From Thermoplasmata archaeon (GTDB lineage Archaea; Thermoplasmatota; Penumbrarchaeia; Penumbrarchaeales; Penumbrarchaeaceae), in NCBI GenBank assembly GCA_023145185.1, contig JAGLEG010000350.1, positions 1-6,029 of the forward strand: a stretch of 6,029 nucleotides of DNA. Reading direction: 5' to 3'. Positions 1 through 6,029 of the stretch are shown here, in pieces (within the stretch, counting starts at the first letter, position 1; the number at the start of each line of letters is the position of its first letter). The notes under the pieces are model-generated. The model searched no databases and was not told the DNA's origin. It saw only the letters and a program-made list of their open reading frames with translations. The translations under genes and the position numbers were made by a program.

Positions 1-901
1 TGTCAATAGAATGGGAATAAGGGCGATATTGGGAGAGGGGTTCATAGATGCTTTTGACGAGCATCTGAAAAAGGAAAAGAGAGCCGAAACGGAGAATGTC
101 ATCAATGCCTGTGCCTCCTGCAGTTCAGGGAGGATCAGACCCTCTGTGGCCCCTCATTCGGCCTATACCGTATCAGAAGAAGGGCTCGGATGGTGCAGGG
201 ACATCGCAGATAGACATGGGTGTCCGATACATATCCATATCTCGGAGACAGGCAAAGAGGTGAACGACTGCATCAGAGACCATGGTTCAACTCCCATACA
301 ATATCTTGAGGAGATCGGACTTCTCGGACCCAACGTGATCGGAGCTCACTGCGTCCACCTCACGGATGATGATATGTCCATAATGAAGAGGCGCGGAGTG
401 AAGATATCCCACAATCCGATATCGAACATGAAGCTCTCCGTAGGGGGCATCCTTCCGATGAGGCCGTTGGTGGAGAAGGGCGTGACGATAACCCTTGGAA
501 CGGATGGGGCCGCCTCCAACAACTCGCTGGACATGTTCCAGACCATGAAGTTCACCGCCCTTCTCTCCAGGCAGAGATATGGTGTGAGCTCGATCGGTGC
601 CAAAAGAGTGCTGGAGATGGCAACCAGGGCGGGTTATCTGTCACTGGGGTCGGATGGAGGAGAGATCAAGGTGGGTAGATTGGCCGACCTTATCCTGCTG
701 GACCGAAACCACCACTCCCTGGTCCCCGACAACGATAACATCTCCAATATCGTCTATTCATGCTCAAGTTCGACGGTGGGATATTCCATCATTGGCGGAG
801 AGATCATCATGGAGGACGGCGTGGTCAACCGCGAGAGGGAGATCATCCAGAACAGTAGAAAAGCAGCATCAAACCTGCTTTCAGGTGATGATGCATCATA
901 G
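1..901 (+). CDS. 5'-methylthioadenosine/S-adenosylhomocysteine (or 5'-deoxyadenosine) deaminase, 5'-truncated by window edge
   Basis: The reading frame is already open at base 2, and the first ATG (base 11) is internal, so the gene starts outside the window. About 300 residues remain of a family usually 420-430 long; the N-terminal metal-binding HxH strand is missing. Counting from the ATG at 11, visible landmarks are VAPHSAYTVS (47-55), HIHISET (74-80; the second His a predicted metal ligand, E79 the predicted catalytic acid), GAHCVHL (111-117), SHNPISNMKLS (133-143) and GTDGAASNN (163-171; D165 the predicted last metal ligand). A C-terminal GEIKVGRLADLILLD segment closes the composite beta-sandwich. 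The family is cytosolic, metal-dependent and removes ammonia from the adenine of MTA, SAH, adenosine or, in the methanogen enzyme DadD, 5'-deoxyadenosine. Family assignment is strong; the preferred substrate cannot be chosen. It ends in TAG and overlaps the convergent ATPase gene by 6 bp. Confidence 0.92.
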   Translation, partial: VNRMGIRAILGEGFIDAFDEHLKKEKRAETENVINACASCSSGRIRPSVAPHSAYTVSEEGLGWCRDIADRHGCPIHIHISETGKEVNDCIRDHGSTPIQYLEEIGLLGPNVIGAHCVHLTDDDMSIMKRRGVKISHNPISNMKLSVGGILPMRPLVEKGVTITLGTDGAASNNSLDMFQTMKFTALLSRQRYGVSSIGAKRVLEMATRAGYLSLGSDGGEIKVGRLADLILLDRNHHSLVPDNDNISNIVYSCSSSTVGYSIIGGEIIMEDGVVNREREIIQNSRKAASNLLSGDDAS

Positions 902-3379
902 GGAGTCGTGGTGGATCACATTATCATCCCTGAACTGTGATAGTATCTGTTCTGTCCTTTCAAGATACGATCTGGCCCCTATTTCCCCAAATATATCACG
1001 AGATTCCTCAAGGAACTTCAACGCAACATCCTTCCTCTCGAATTTTAGATTGTGTTCACCCAGGTGGAATGCAGCCCTCCCGACATCATACAGGGCCTTC
1101 ATCTCCTTGAGCAGATCATAGGACCTTTTCAACATCACACCCCCCTCCTGATCTTCACCGTTTCTGGACCTGCATACTCCCATATACATATCGGCGAGGG
1201 CGGCTCCGATCCTATCCCCTTTCCCGGACAACCGCTCCATTACGGTATCATATGTGGTCAGTGCAGACCCCTGCCCCTCCCTGACGCATCTTATGGGGAT
1301 CAAATTGATCAGTGCCCATAGGTTTTCATGGCCATATTCACCCGCTAGGTCCAGAGAGAGCCGGAGCATATCATGGGCATTTGCCAGATCCCCCGTCTGG
1401 ATGAGGGTATTTCCCAGATTCCGATATGCCCTTGACCCCTCCAACCGGTCCCCTGTTGAATTCAGGTGTCTTATCGCCCTTTTATAATATTCAAGTGATC
1501 GATCCAGGTCCCCCTTGTGATTGAATAAATTTCCGATGTGAATATATAGCGTACCCAATGTATTGAGATCATTCTGCTCCTTTGCAAATTTCAAAGAGCT
1601 GGTGTATCTCTCAAGAGCCCCATGATAGTCACCCTGTCTCCAATTTATGCAGCCCAAACCCATTGAAGCGCGGCTCTTCCCCTCCATATCGTTGTGTTCG
1701 ACAGAGAGGTTCAAAGCGTAGTTCAACAACCCAGCCGCCTCCGTGAACCTGCCTTGCAGATAGTTGAGACGGCCCTGGGTCAAAAGGGATCCCACCTCCA
1801 CATCATGTCTTCCAAGTTCAACAGAAAGGGCCCTGGCCTCATCTGAAAACTCCATCGCCCTCTTCCAATCTCCCATGTGCAGACAGATGTTGGAGATCTC
1901 CATGAAGACCTCCATGTTCTCCGCCCTGAGGATATCGGACCTGGGCATCGCCTCCTTGCAGTCGATCATCAATTTCAATAACGATATTACCCTTGATGGA
2001 GATGAGTCCTTGTAGTGTGATACCGCTTTGGTCAGATATACCAGCGCGTTCGACCGGTCTTTGGCAAGGTAGTAGTTCAACGCGATATCGCCCCATCGCT
2101 CTGGATCGTTCGAGTACAGGTCCTCCAACACCCTGGCGACACGATTATGGAGATATTTCCTCCTGGAGTGGTTCAATTCTGAATATATGACCTCCCTTAT
2201 CAAGGGGTTCTCGAATTTATAGAGCTCCTCCTCACTTCCCTCCATGATGAAACTCGCCTGTATCAGCTCCTCAATGGCCTCCAGGACATCCTCATCGTCC
2301 AGTTCCAGGGCGTCCTTGATCACATCGAACGTGAAGGTAAGTCCCACCACGGACAAGACCCTGATCACCTTGATCGAGAGAGGCTTCAACCAGTGGGTTC
2401 TTCGTAGGACGACGTCCTTCACGTTCGTTGGCAAGGTGACAGCATCTGGATCGGTAATATTGAGGATATCGGGACCTTCCGTTGTGAGGATCCCCTTTTC
2501 CAACATCGAGTGGATCAATTCCTCCATAAAAAATGGATTTCCCACCGTCAGCCTGTAAATTATACCCACCAGGTCGCGTGGAACCGCCTCCACATTGAGG
2601 ATCTTTTTCAGAAATTCCTCGCATTCCAGCTCGATGAAGCGGTTCAACCGGACCCTGACATATTTCGCATCTTTATCCAGTCTCTTCAGTGAGTCTGTAA
2701 GGGGATGTGCCTTTCCCTCACCCCAGAACAGGTCCTCGGGCCGATATGTGCATATGATCAATATCGGATCATCCTTTATCCTCCTGCACAAATATTCCAG
2801 AAGTTGAAGGGTGTTCGAGTCCGCCCAATGGAGGTCATCTATGAACAGGCACAGAGGCATCTCGGAAGCTAGACCAAAGATGAATTCCGAGAGCATATCC
2901 ATTCGAAGCGGGGGCTCCTCCATCTCCTCTGTCTGTACCTCCTCGGCCTCTATCTCAGCAGGTATGAGCGACATCGGAACGAGGTCGCTGTCGTAGCCGC
3001 AATCCAGACCCGATCCGTCGTCATAACCCCTTTCAATAAATGGAGAATCTATCTTGCCGTCCTCGCAGAAGCTTCCCTTCAACTTTCGATATTGATTGAA
3101 CATCTCCTTGAAGGGAAGGCATGTATCCGTATCCTTGAAATAGAGGCATTTGCCTGAAAGGAGAGTGAAGGTTTCCATGGAAGCTACGGTTTTGATCTCC
3201 TCCAGAAATCTCGTTTTTCCCACCCCTGCCTCACCCGAGACGACCACCAGTTTCCCCCTTCCAAGGGATACGTCCTTCAGGATATCTTTGATCTGGGAGA
3301 TCTCTTTTCTCCTACCAACAAGATCGATACCTGCCCTCTTACCTGTGTCCAACATCCCAGCGCCCCTGAATTCTTTCAC
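896..3379 (-). CDS. STAND-like P-loop ATPase with C-terminal tetratricopeptide repeats
   Basis: An 827-codon gene, numbered here from the GTG at 3379. An LVGRRKEI motif (20-27) opens an AAA_16-type NTPase domain. Walker A is GEAGVGKT (49-56) and Walker B is LFIDDLHWAD (178-187), followed by a TYRPED strand end (211-216), GNPFFMEELI (280-289) and FENPLIREVIY (389-399), the last two typical of MalT/STAND-like ATPases before and within a winged-helix-like region. An acidic variable insert lies between the Walker motifs (about 105-160). From about 485 to 810 there are around eight TPR-like helical pairs, clearest at 567-602 (GDYHGALERY), 607-642 (GDLDRSLEYY) and 649-682 (GDLANAHDML). There is no signal peptide, membrane segment, LuxR-type HTH or cyclase domain. 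Such proteins generally act as cytosolic NTP-driven switches with TPRs as the sensor or partner surface; the partner and pathway here are unknown. An ATG at 3355 is a plausible alternative start. The stop is TGA at 896-898. Confidence 0.9.
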   Translation of the reverse strand: MKEFRGAGMLDTGKRAGIDLVGRRKEISQIKDILKDVSLGRGKLVVVSGEAGVGKTRFLEEIKTVASMETFTLLSGKCLYFKDTDTCLPFKEMFNQYRKLKGSFCEDGKIDSPFIERGYDDGSGLDCGYDSDLVPMSLIPAEIEAEEVQTEEMEEPPLRMDMLSEFIFGLASEMPLCLFIDDLHWADSNTLQLLEYLCRRIKDDPILIICTYRPEDLFWGEGKAHPLTDSLKRLDKDAKYVRVRLNRFIELECEEFLKKILNVEAVPRDLVGIIYRLTVGNPFFMEELIHSMLEKGILTTEGPDILNITDPDAVTLPTNVKDVVLRRTHWLKPLSIKVIRVLSVVGLTFTFDVIKDALELDDEDVLEAIEELIQASFIMEGSEEELYKFENPLIREVIYSELNHSRRKYLHNRVARVLEDLYSNDPERWGDIALNYYLAKDRSNALVYLTKAVSHYKDSSPSRVISLLKLMIDCKEAMPRSDILRAENMEVFMEISNICLHMGDWKRAMEFSDEARALSVELGRHDVEVGSLLTQGRLNYLQGRFTEAAGLLNYALNLSVEHNDMEGKSRASMGLGCINWRQGDYHGALERYTSSLKFAKEQNDLNTLGTLYIHIGNLFNHKGDLDRSLEYYKRAIRHLNSTGDRLEGSRAYRNLGNTLIQTGDLANAHDMLRLSLDLAGEYGHENLWALINLIPIRCVREGQGSALTTYDTVMERLSGKGDRIGAALADMYMGVCRSRNGEDQEGGVMLKRSYDLLKEMKALYDVGRAAFHLGEHNLKFERKDVALKFLEESRDIFGEIGARSYLERTEQILSQFRDDNVIHHDSL
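3362..3366 (-). promoter_or_regulatory. Possible ribosome binding site for an alternative ATG start of the ATPase
   Basis: On the minus strand AGGGG lies seven bases before the in-frame ATG at 3355, whereas the GTG at 3379 has no good Shine-Dalgarno match. Starting at the ATG would drop eight residues (giving MLDTGKRAGIDLVGRR...) and lose no conserved motif, since the LVGRR segment lies downstream of both. The GTG is the furthest-upstream start after the in-frame TAA at 3398-3400. The true start is undecided, with a mild preference for 3355. Confidence 0.4.
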
Positions 3380-3412
3380 TCCATTCTCTTTCGCATTTTA
3401 AACATCAAGTCG

Positions 3413-3426
3413 ATATTAAACCTTTT
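3413..3426 (-). promoter_or_regulatory. Archaeal BRE/TATA promoter for the ATPase/TPR gene
   Basis: Read on the minus strand, AAAAGG (3421-3426) followed directly by TTTAATAT (3413-3420) resembles the archaeal purine-rich BRE plus TATA box. Placing transcription start about 25 bases past the TATA centre predicts it near 3390. That leaves about 10 nt before the GTG at 3379, or about 35 nt before the ATG at 3355. A second TATA-like string, GTTTAAAA (3396-3403), would start transcription near or inside the GTG and so would favour the ATG. The call rests on consensus and position only. Confidence 0.5.
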
Positions 3427-3573
3427 CCCACCCGATCCTCAAATAAATGAACAGAGCTATTTGTAAATCAGGTGAGACTGCCTGATCGGCCTGCAAGGAG
3501 AATAATTTCAGTGAGTTCACATATGTGGTTCTATTTTACTGGCCAAGCTCGATCTCAACGGGAATAATATGGC

Positions 3574-3599
3574 ATGTATACCCTGTAAAAGTTATACAT
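3574..3599. repeat. AT-rich inverted repeat ATGTATA-N12-TATACAT
   Basis: Two perfect 7-bp arms (3574-3580 and 3593-3599) flank a 12-base spacer. With a single bulged base the match extends to eight pairs. It could be an operator for a dimeric regulator, a small hairpin, or chance in an AT-rich patch. It lies about 195 bp before the reductase start and about 195 bp before the ATPase start, almost midway, so it points to neither gene in particular. Confidence 0.35.
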
Positions 3600-3749
3600 T
3601 TACCCATCTCCCAGCTAGCCTTATAATCATCCTCTATGCTGGCCAGGTTATCGCCTGCGGGAAGCATGTCATGGGATACTTTGTGCTATTTCTCCCGGGT
3701 GTAGAAGCTGCCTGATAGGGTGACCCACCCCCCACAACGCATATTGCCC

Positions 3750-3757
3750 TATATATC
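3750..3757 (+). promoter_or_regulatory. nrdJ: TATA-like box of the ribonucleotide reductase promoter
   Basis: CTATATAT sits about 41 bases before the ATG. An archaeal start about 25 bases past the box centre would fall near 3779, leaving a leader of roughly 15 nt that still contains the whole GGAGG site. The bases just upstream (TTGCC) are a poor BRE, so either the promoter is weak on its own or an activator helps. The GGGTGACCC near-palindrome at 3718-3726 lies where an archaeal activator could bind, but that is speculative. Confidence 0.5.
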
Positions 3758-3782
3758 AGCGTTAGCCCACCTGATCGATCCT

Positions 3783-3787
3783 GGAGG
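3783..3787 (+). promoter_or_regulatory. nrdJ: Strong Shine-Dalgarno site of the ribonucleotide reductase
   Basis: GGAGG is followed by a seven-base spacer and ATG at 3795. This fits the archaeal 16S rRNA tail well and fixes the start. The resulting N-terminus (ELSSNAMLVLNKRYL) agrees with the usual beginning of the class II catalytic domain. Confidence 0.8.
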
Positions 3788-3794
3788 ATCACAT

Positions 3795-6029
3795 ATGTCG
3801 AACGATCAATATAAGGAGCCGGAACTTTCGAGCAATGCCATGCTTGTACTGAACAAGAGATATCTCGAAAAGGATGATGATGGTAATGTGGTGGAGACCC
3901 CCGGAGAGATGTTCCTGAGAGTTGCAAAAAACATCGCCCAGGCAGACAGGATATATGATGACAAGAAGGACCTTGAACCGGTCATCAACGAGTTCTATGA
4001 CCTCATGGCGTCATTGAACTTTCTGCCCAACTCCCCTACCCTTATGAATGCTGGTAGTGATCTACAGCAGCTGTCTGCATGTTTTGTCCTGCCCATTGAA
4101 GACTCCCTTGAGAAGATCTTCGAAACCGTTAAGAACACCGCACTGATCCATAAATCCGGCGGAGGAACTGGATTCTCATTTTCAAGGATACGGCCGAAGA
4201 ACGACCTCGTCAAATCGACAAAAGGCGTTTCATCTGGCCCTATCTCGTTCATGCAGGTATTCGATTCGGCAACGGATGTGATCAAGCAGGGAGGCACCAG
4301 AAGGGGCGCGAACATGGCCATACTCCGCGTCGATCACCCTGATATAAGGGACTTCATCCTGGCCAAGGATGACAATAAAAAGCTGAACAATTTCAATATA
4401 TCAGTTGCCATAACGGACCGTTTCATGAGGGCCCTTACAAAGGACCAGGATTACGATCTGATCAACCCCAGATCAAAGAAGAGACAGGGGGCCGAATCCG
4501 CCAGGGAGATATTCGACCTGATACTGAAACAGGCCCATAAGAACGGGGAACCGGGCATGGTATTCATCGACAGGTTGAACCGGGACAACCCCACGCCCGA
4601 TGTGGGCGAGATAGAATCCACCAACCCATGTGGGGAACAGCCCCTTCTCCCCTATGAATCATGCAATCTTGGGTCCATCAACCTCTCCCCCATGGTCATG
4701 GATGATGGAAAGATAGATTGGGACACGTTGAGAAGGGTGACCAGAAGCTCGGTCCATTTCCTTGATAATGTGATCGACATGAACAACTACCCTCTTGAGG
4801 AGATAAGCAAGAATACCAGAGATAACAGGAAGATCGGGTTGGGGGTCATGGGATGGGCGGACATGCTCTTTAAGCTGAAGATACCCTATGACTCCGAAGA
4901 GGCCGTGTCCCTTGTCGAAGAGGTGATGGGGTTCATAGAGGAGGAATCCAAGAAAAGATCAAGGGAGCTGGCCGTTGAAAGGGGTCCATTTCCCAACTTC
5001 GAGGGATCCGTATACGGGAAGAACGGCGAACCGCCAATTCGAAATGCGACCACGACAACGATCGCTCCCACCGGTACGATATCCATCATAGCGGGGACCT
5101 CTTCTGGTATCGAACCGCTGTTCGCCCTCGTCTTCCAGAGAAATATCATGGACAAGGATAAGATGATGGAGATACACTCAGATTTCAAGAGGATCGCCAA
5201 GAAGGAGGATTTCTACTCGGAGGAGCTGATGAGGTCCATCGCAGAGACCGGATCTCTCAGGGAGCTGAAGAACGTACCCCACCATATCAAGGATGTATAC
5301 GTTACCGCCCATGATGTTACACCACAGTGGCACATCAAGATGCAGGCCGCATTCCAGAAATACACCCATAATGCGGTATCCAAGACCGTTAATTTTCCAC
5401 ATGAGGCCACATTATCCGACGTGGAAGAGGTTTACAGGACCGCATACGACCTCGGATGCAAAGGCGTCACGATCTACAGGGATGGCAGCAGGGAAGAGCA
5501 GGTGCTTTCAACCGTGAAGAAGAAGAAGACGGGCATGGATACCGGCATCATAAGGCCCAGGGGCAGGCCCAAGACCATCACGGGTGTGACGGGAAGGGTT
5601 GACTCCGGATGTGGTGCCCTGTACGTAACGATCAACCAGGACAAGTTCGGACCCTTTGAGATGTTTGCAAATCTGGGTAAAGGGGGAGGCTGTGCAGCCG
5701 CGCAGATAGAGGCGCTTGCCAGGTTGACCTCCCTGGCCATGCGGTCGGGTATAGACCCGTATCAGATAGTGAAGCAGCTCAAGGGCATCAGATGCCCGAT
5801 CCCCAAGATGGCCCCACTGGGCATGGCGGAGGAGTCCATCCTTTCCTGTCCGGACGGAATGGGAAAATCACTGGAGAGATACCTTCTGGGGAAATCCATC
5901 AGCATAGAGGAGGAGATGACCTCGTCCCCGAACCTTGACTATTACTCTGCAGGGGTTGAACAGACCGGGCCAACCGGAAAGATCAACGGATCTGAGGTCG
6001 TGGGGGTCTGTCCTGATTGCGGATACTCC
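3795..6029 (+). CDS. nrdJ: Adenosylcobalamin-dependent (class II) ribonucleoside-diphosphate/triphosphate reductase, 3'-truncated by window edge
   Basis: The frame is open for 745 codons to the last base, with no stop, so the C-terminus lies outside. The enzyme reduces ribonucleotides to deoxyribonucleotides using a cobalamin-generated cysteine thiyl radical and needs neither oxygen nor a separate radical subunit. Key residues: C96 (QQLSACFVL) and C290 (YESCNLGS) as the redox cysteine pair; N277, C279 and E281 in NPCGE as the catalytic triad, with C279 the thiyl site; GGGTGFSFS (122-130), QGGTRRGANM (165-174) and APTGTIS (from 424), the phosphate-binding PTGT loop. The spacing between the three cysteines matches Thermotoga-type NrdJ closely. 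Residues ~590-670 form a TSCPD domain (SGCGALYVT, GGGCAAAQ, IRCPIP). The end reads VCPDCGYS, the beginning of the cysteine-rich tail (C739, C742). There is no N-terminal ATP cone and no intein. The start is fixed by a GGAGG seven bases upstream. Whether it uses NDP or NTP is not visible. Confidence 0.97.
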   Translation, partial: MSNDQYKEPELSSNAMLVLNKRYLEKDDDGNVVETPGEMFLRVAKNIAQADRIYDDKKDLEPVINEFYDLMASLNFLPNSPTLMNAGSDLQQLSACFVLPIEDSLEKIFETVKNTALIHKSGGGTGFSFSRIRPKNDLVKSTKGVSSGPISFMQVFDSATDVIKQGGTRRGANMAILRVDHPDIRDFILAKDDNKKLNNFNISVAITDRFMRALTKDQDYDLINPRSKKRQGAESAREIFDLILKQAHKNGEPGMVFIDRLNRDNPTPDVGEIESTNPCGEQPLLPYESCNLGSINLSPMVMDDGKIDWDTLRRVTRSSVHFLDNVIDMNNYPLEEISKNTRDNRKIGLGVMGWADMLFKLKIPYDSEEAVSLVEEVMGFIEEESKKRSRELAVERGPFPNFEGSVYGKNGEPPIRNATTTTIAPTGTISIIAGTSSGIEPLFALVFQRNIMDKDKMMEIHSDFKRIAKKEDFYSEELMRSIAETGSLRELKNVPHHIKDVYVTAHDVTPQWHIKMQAAFQKYTHNAVSKTVNFPHEATLSDVEEVYRTAYDLGCKGVTIYRDGSREEQVLSTVKKKKTGMDTGIIRPRGRPKTITGVTGRVDSGCGALYVTINQDKFGPFEMFANLGKGGGCAAAQIEALARLTSLAMRSGIDPYQIVKQLKGIRCPIPKMAPLGMAEESILSCPDGMGKSLERYLLGKSISIEEEMTSSPNLDYYSAGVEQTGPTGKINGSEVVGVCPDCGYS

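Larger units (their letters stand above)
3380..3794. other. Divergent intergenic control region between ATPase and ribonucleotide reductase genes
   Basis: This is 415 bp without a confident gene. It holds a BRE/TATA pair reading left for the ATPase, a TATA-like box and ribosome binding site reading right for the reductase, a palindrome CACATATGTG (3518-3527), an AT-rich inverted repeat (3574-3599), a GGGTGACCC near-palindrome (3718-3726) and a C6 run (3728-3733). One short hydrophobic ORF (3569-3715) is open but lacks a good ribosome binding site. I see no tRNA cloverleaf, no C/D-box pair and no convincing riboswitch core. The spacing is much larger than two core promoters need, so regulatory sites or a small transcript are possible, but that is inference. 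Confidence 0.6.

Noticed and set aside
597..1121. 174-codon plus-strand ORF spanning the deaminase end and the ATPase 3' end
   Set aside because: It lies out of frame over two genes with strong family motifs. Its Trp/Arg/Ser-rich product looks like an alternate-frame artefact.
3640..3665. B12-box-like sequence (GGCCAGGTTATCGCCTGCGG) suggesting a cobalamin riboswitch before the B12-dependent reductase
   Set aside because: Only a short CAGG/CCTG hairpin resembles the B12 box. The other conserved core segments (for example GCCACTG) are not found, and such riboswitches are rare in archaea.
3748..3760. NrdR-box-like string CCTATATATCAG at the reductase promoter
   Set aside because: It matches only one half of the consensus, has no second box at the usual spacing, and is better explained as the TATA box.
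3634..3927. 97-codon minus-strand ORF across the reductase start
   Set aside because: It overlaps the well-supported reductase start and promoter, has no recognisable motifs, and its composition looks like a shadow frame.
5516..5575. AAG triplet run and an AT-hook-like RPRGRPKT motif in the reductase
   Set aside because: Basic, RPRP-like linkers before the TSCPD domain are usual in this family, and a four-lysine run is too short to be a meaningful repeat.
5474..5740. 88-codon minus-strand ORF inside the reductase gene
   Set aside because: It is a shadow of the TSCPD-domain coding frame, which shows clear family conservation.

Overview
The window looks archaeal, most likely from the Thermoplasmata/Thermoplasmatota side of the Euryarchaeota. 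The evidence is heavy use of ATA (Ile) and AGG/AGA (Arg) codons at roughly balanced GC, TATA/BRE-like promoter elements, a strong GGAGG ribosome binding site, and the gene content: an archaeal-type MTA/SAH/5'-deoxyadenosine deaminase, a large STAND-like ATPase with TPRs, and a B12-dependent ribonucleotide reductase. The lineage is an inference; no marker gene is present.

Layout: (1) 1-901, plus strand: the C-terminal ~300 residues of an amidohydrolase-family adenosine-derivative deaminase (MtaD/DadD type), cut by the left edge. (2) 896-3379, minus strand: an 827-codon P-loop ATPase with a long TPR tail, convergent with gene 1 and overlapping its 3' end by six bases. (3) 3380-3794: a 415-bp divergent intergenic region holding a promoter for each flanking gene, an AT-rich inverted repeat and small palindromes, but no confident gene or RNA. 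(4) 3795-6029, plus strand: an adenosylcobalamin-dependent class II ribonucleotide reductase, open through the right edge and lacking only a short C-terminal tail.

The genes are not one operon: gene 2 runs against both neighbours. Genes 1 and 4 both belong to nucleoside/nucleotide metabolism (salvage of S-adenosylmethionine-derived nucleosides, and dNTP synthesis). The ATPase is probably a signalling or regulatory protein whose target cannot be read from the sequence. I see no CRISPR array, transposon, tRNA, rRNA or clear new system. The least explained parts are the ATPase/TPR protein and the divergent control region next to the reductase.
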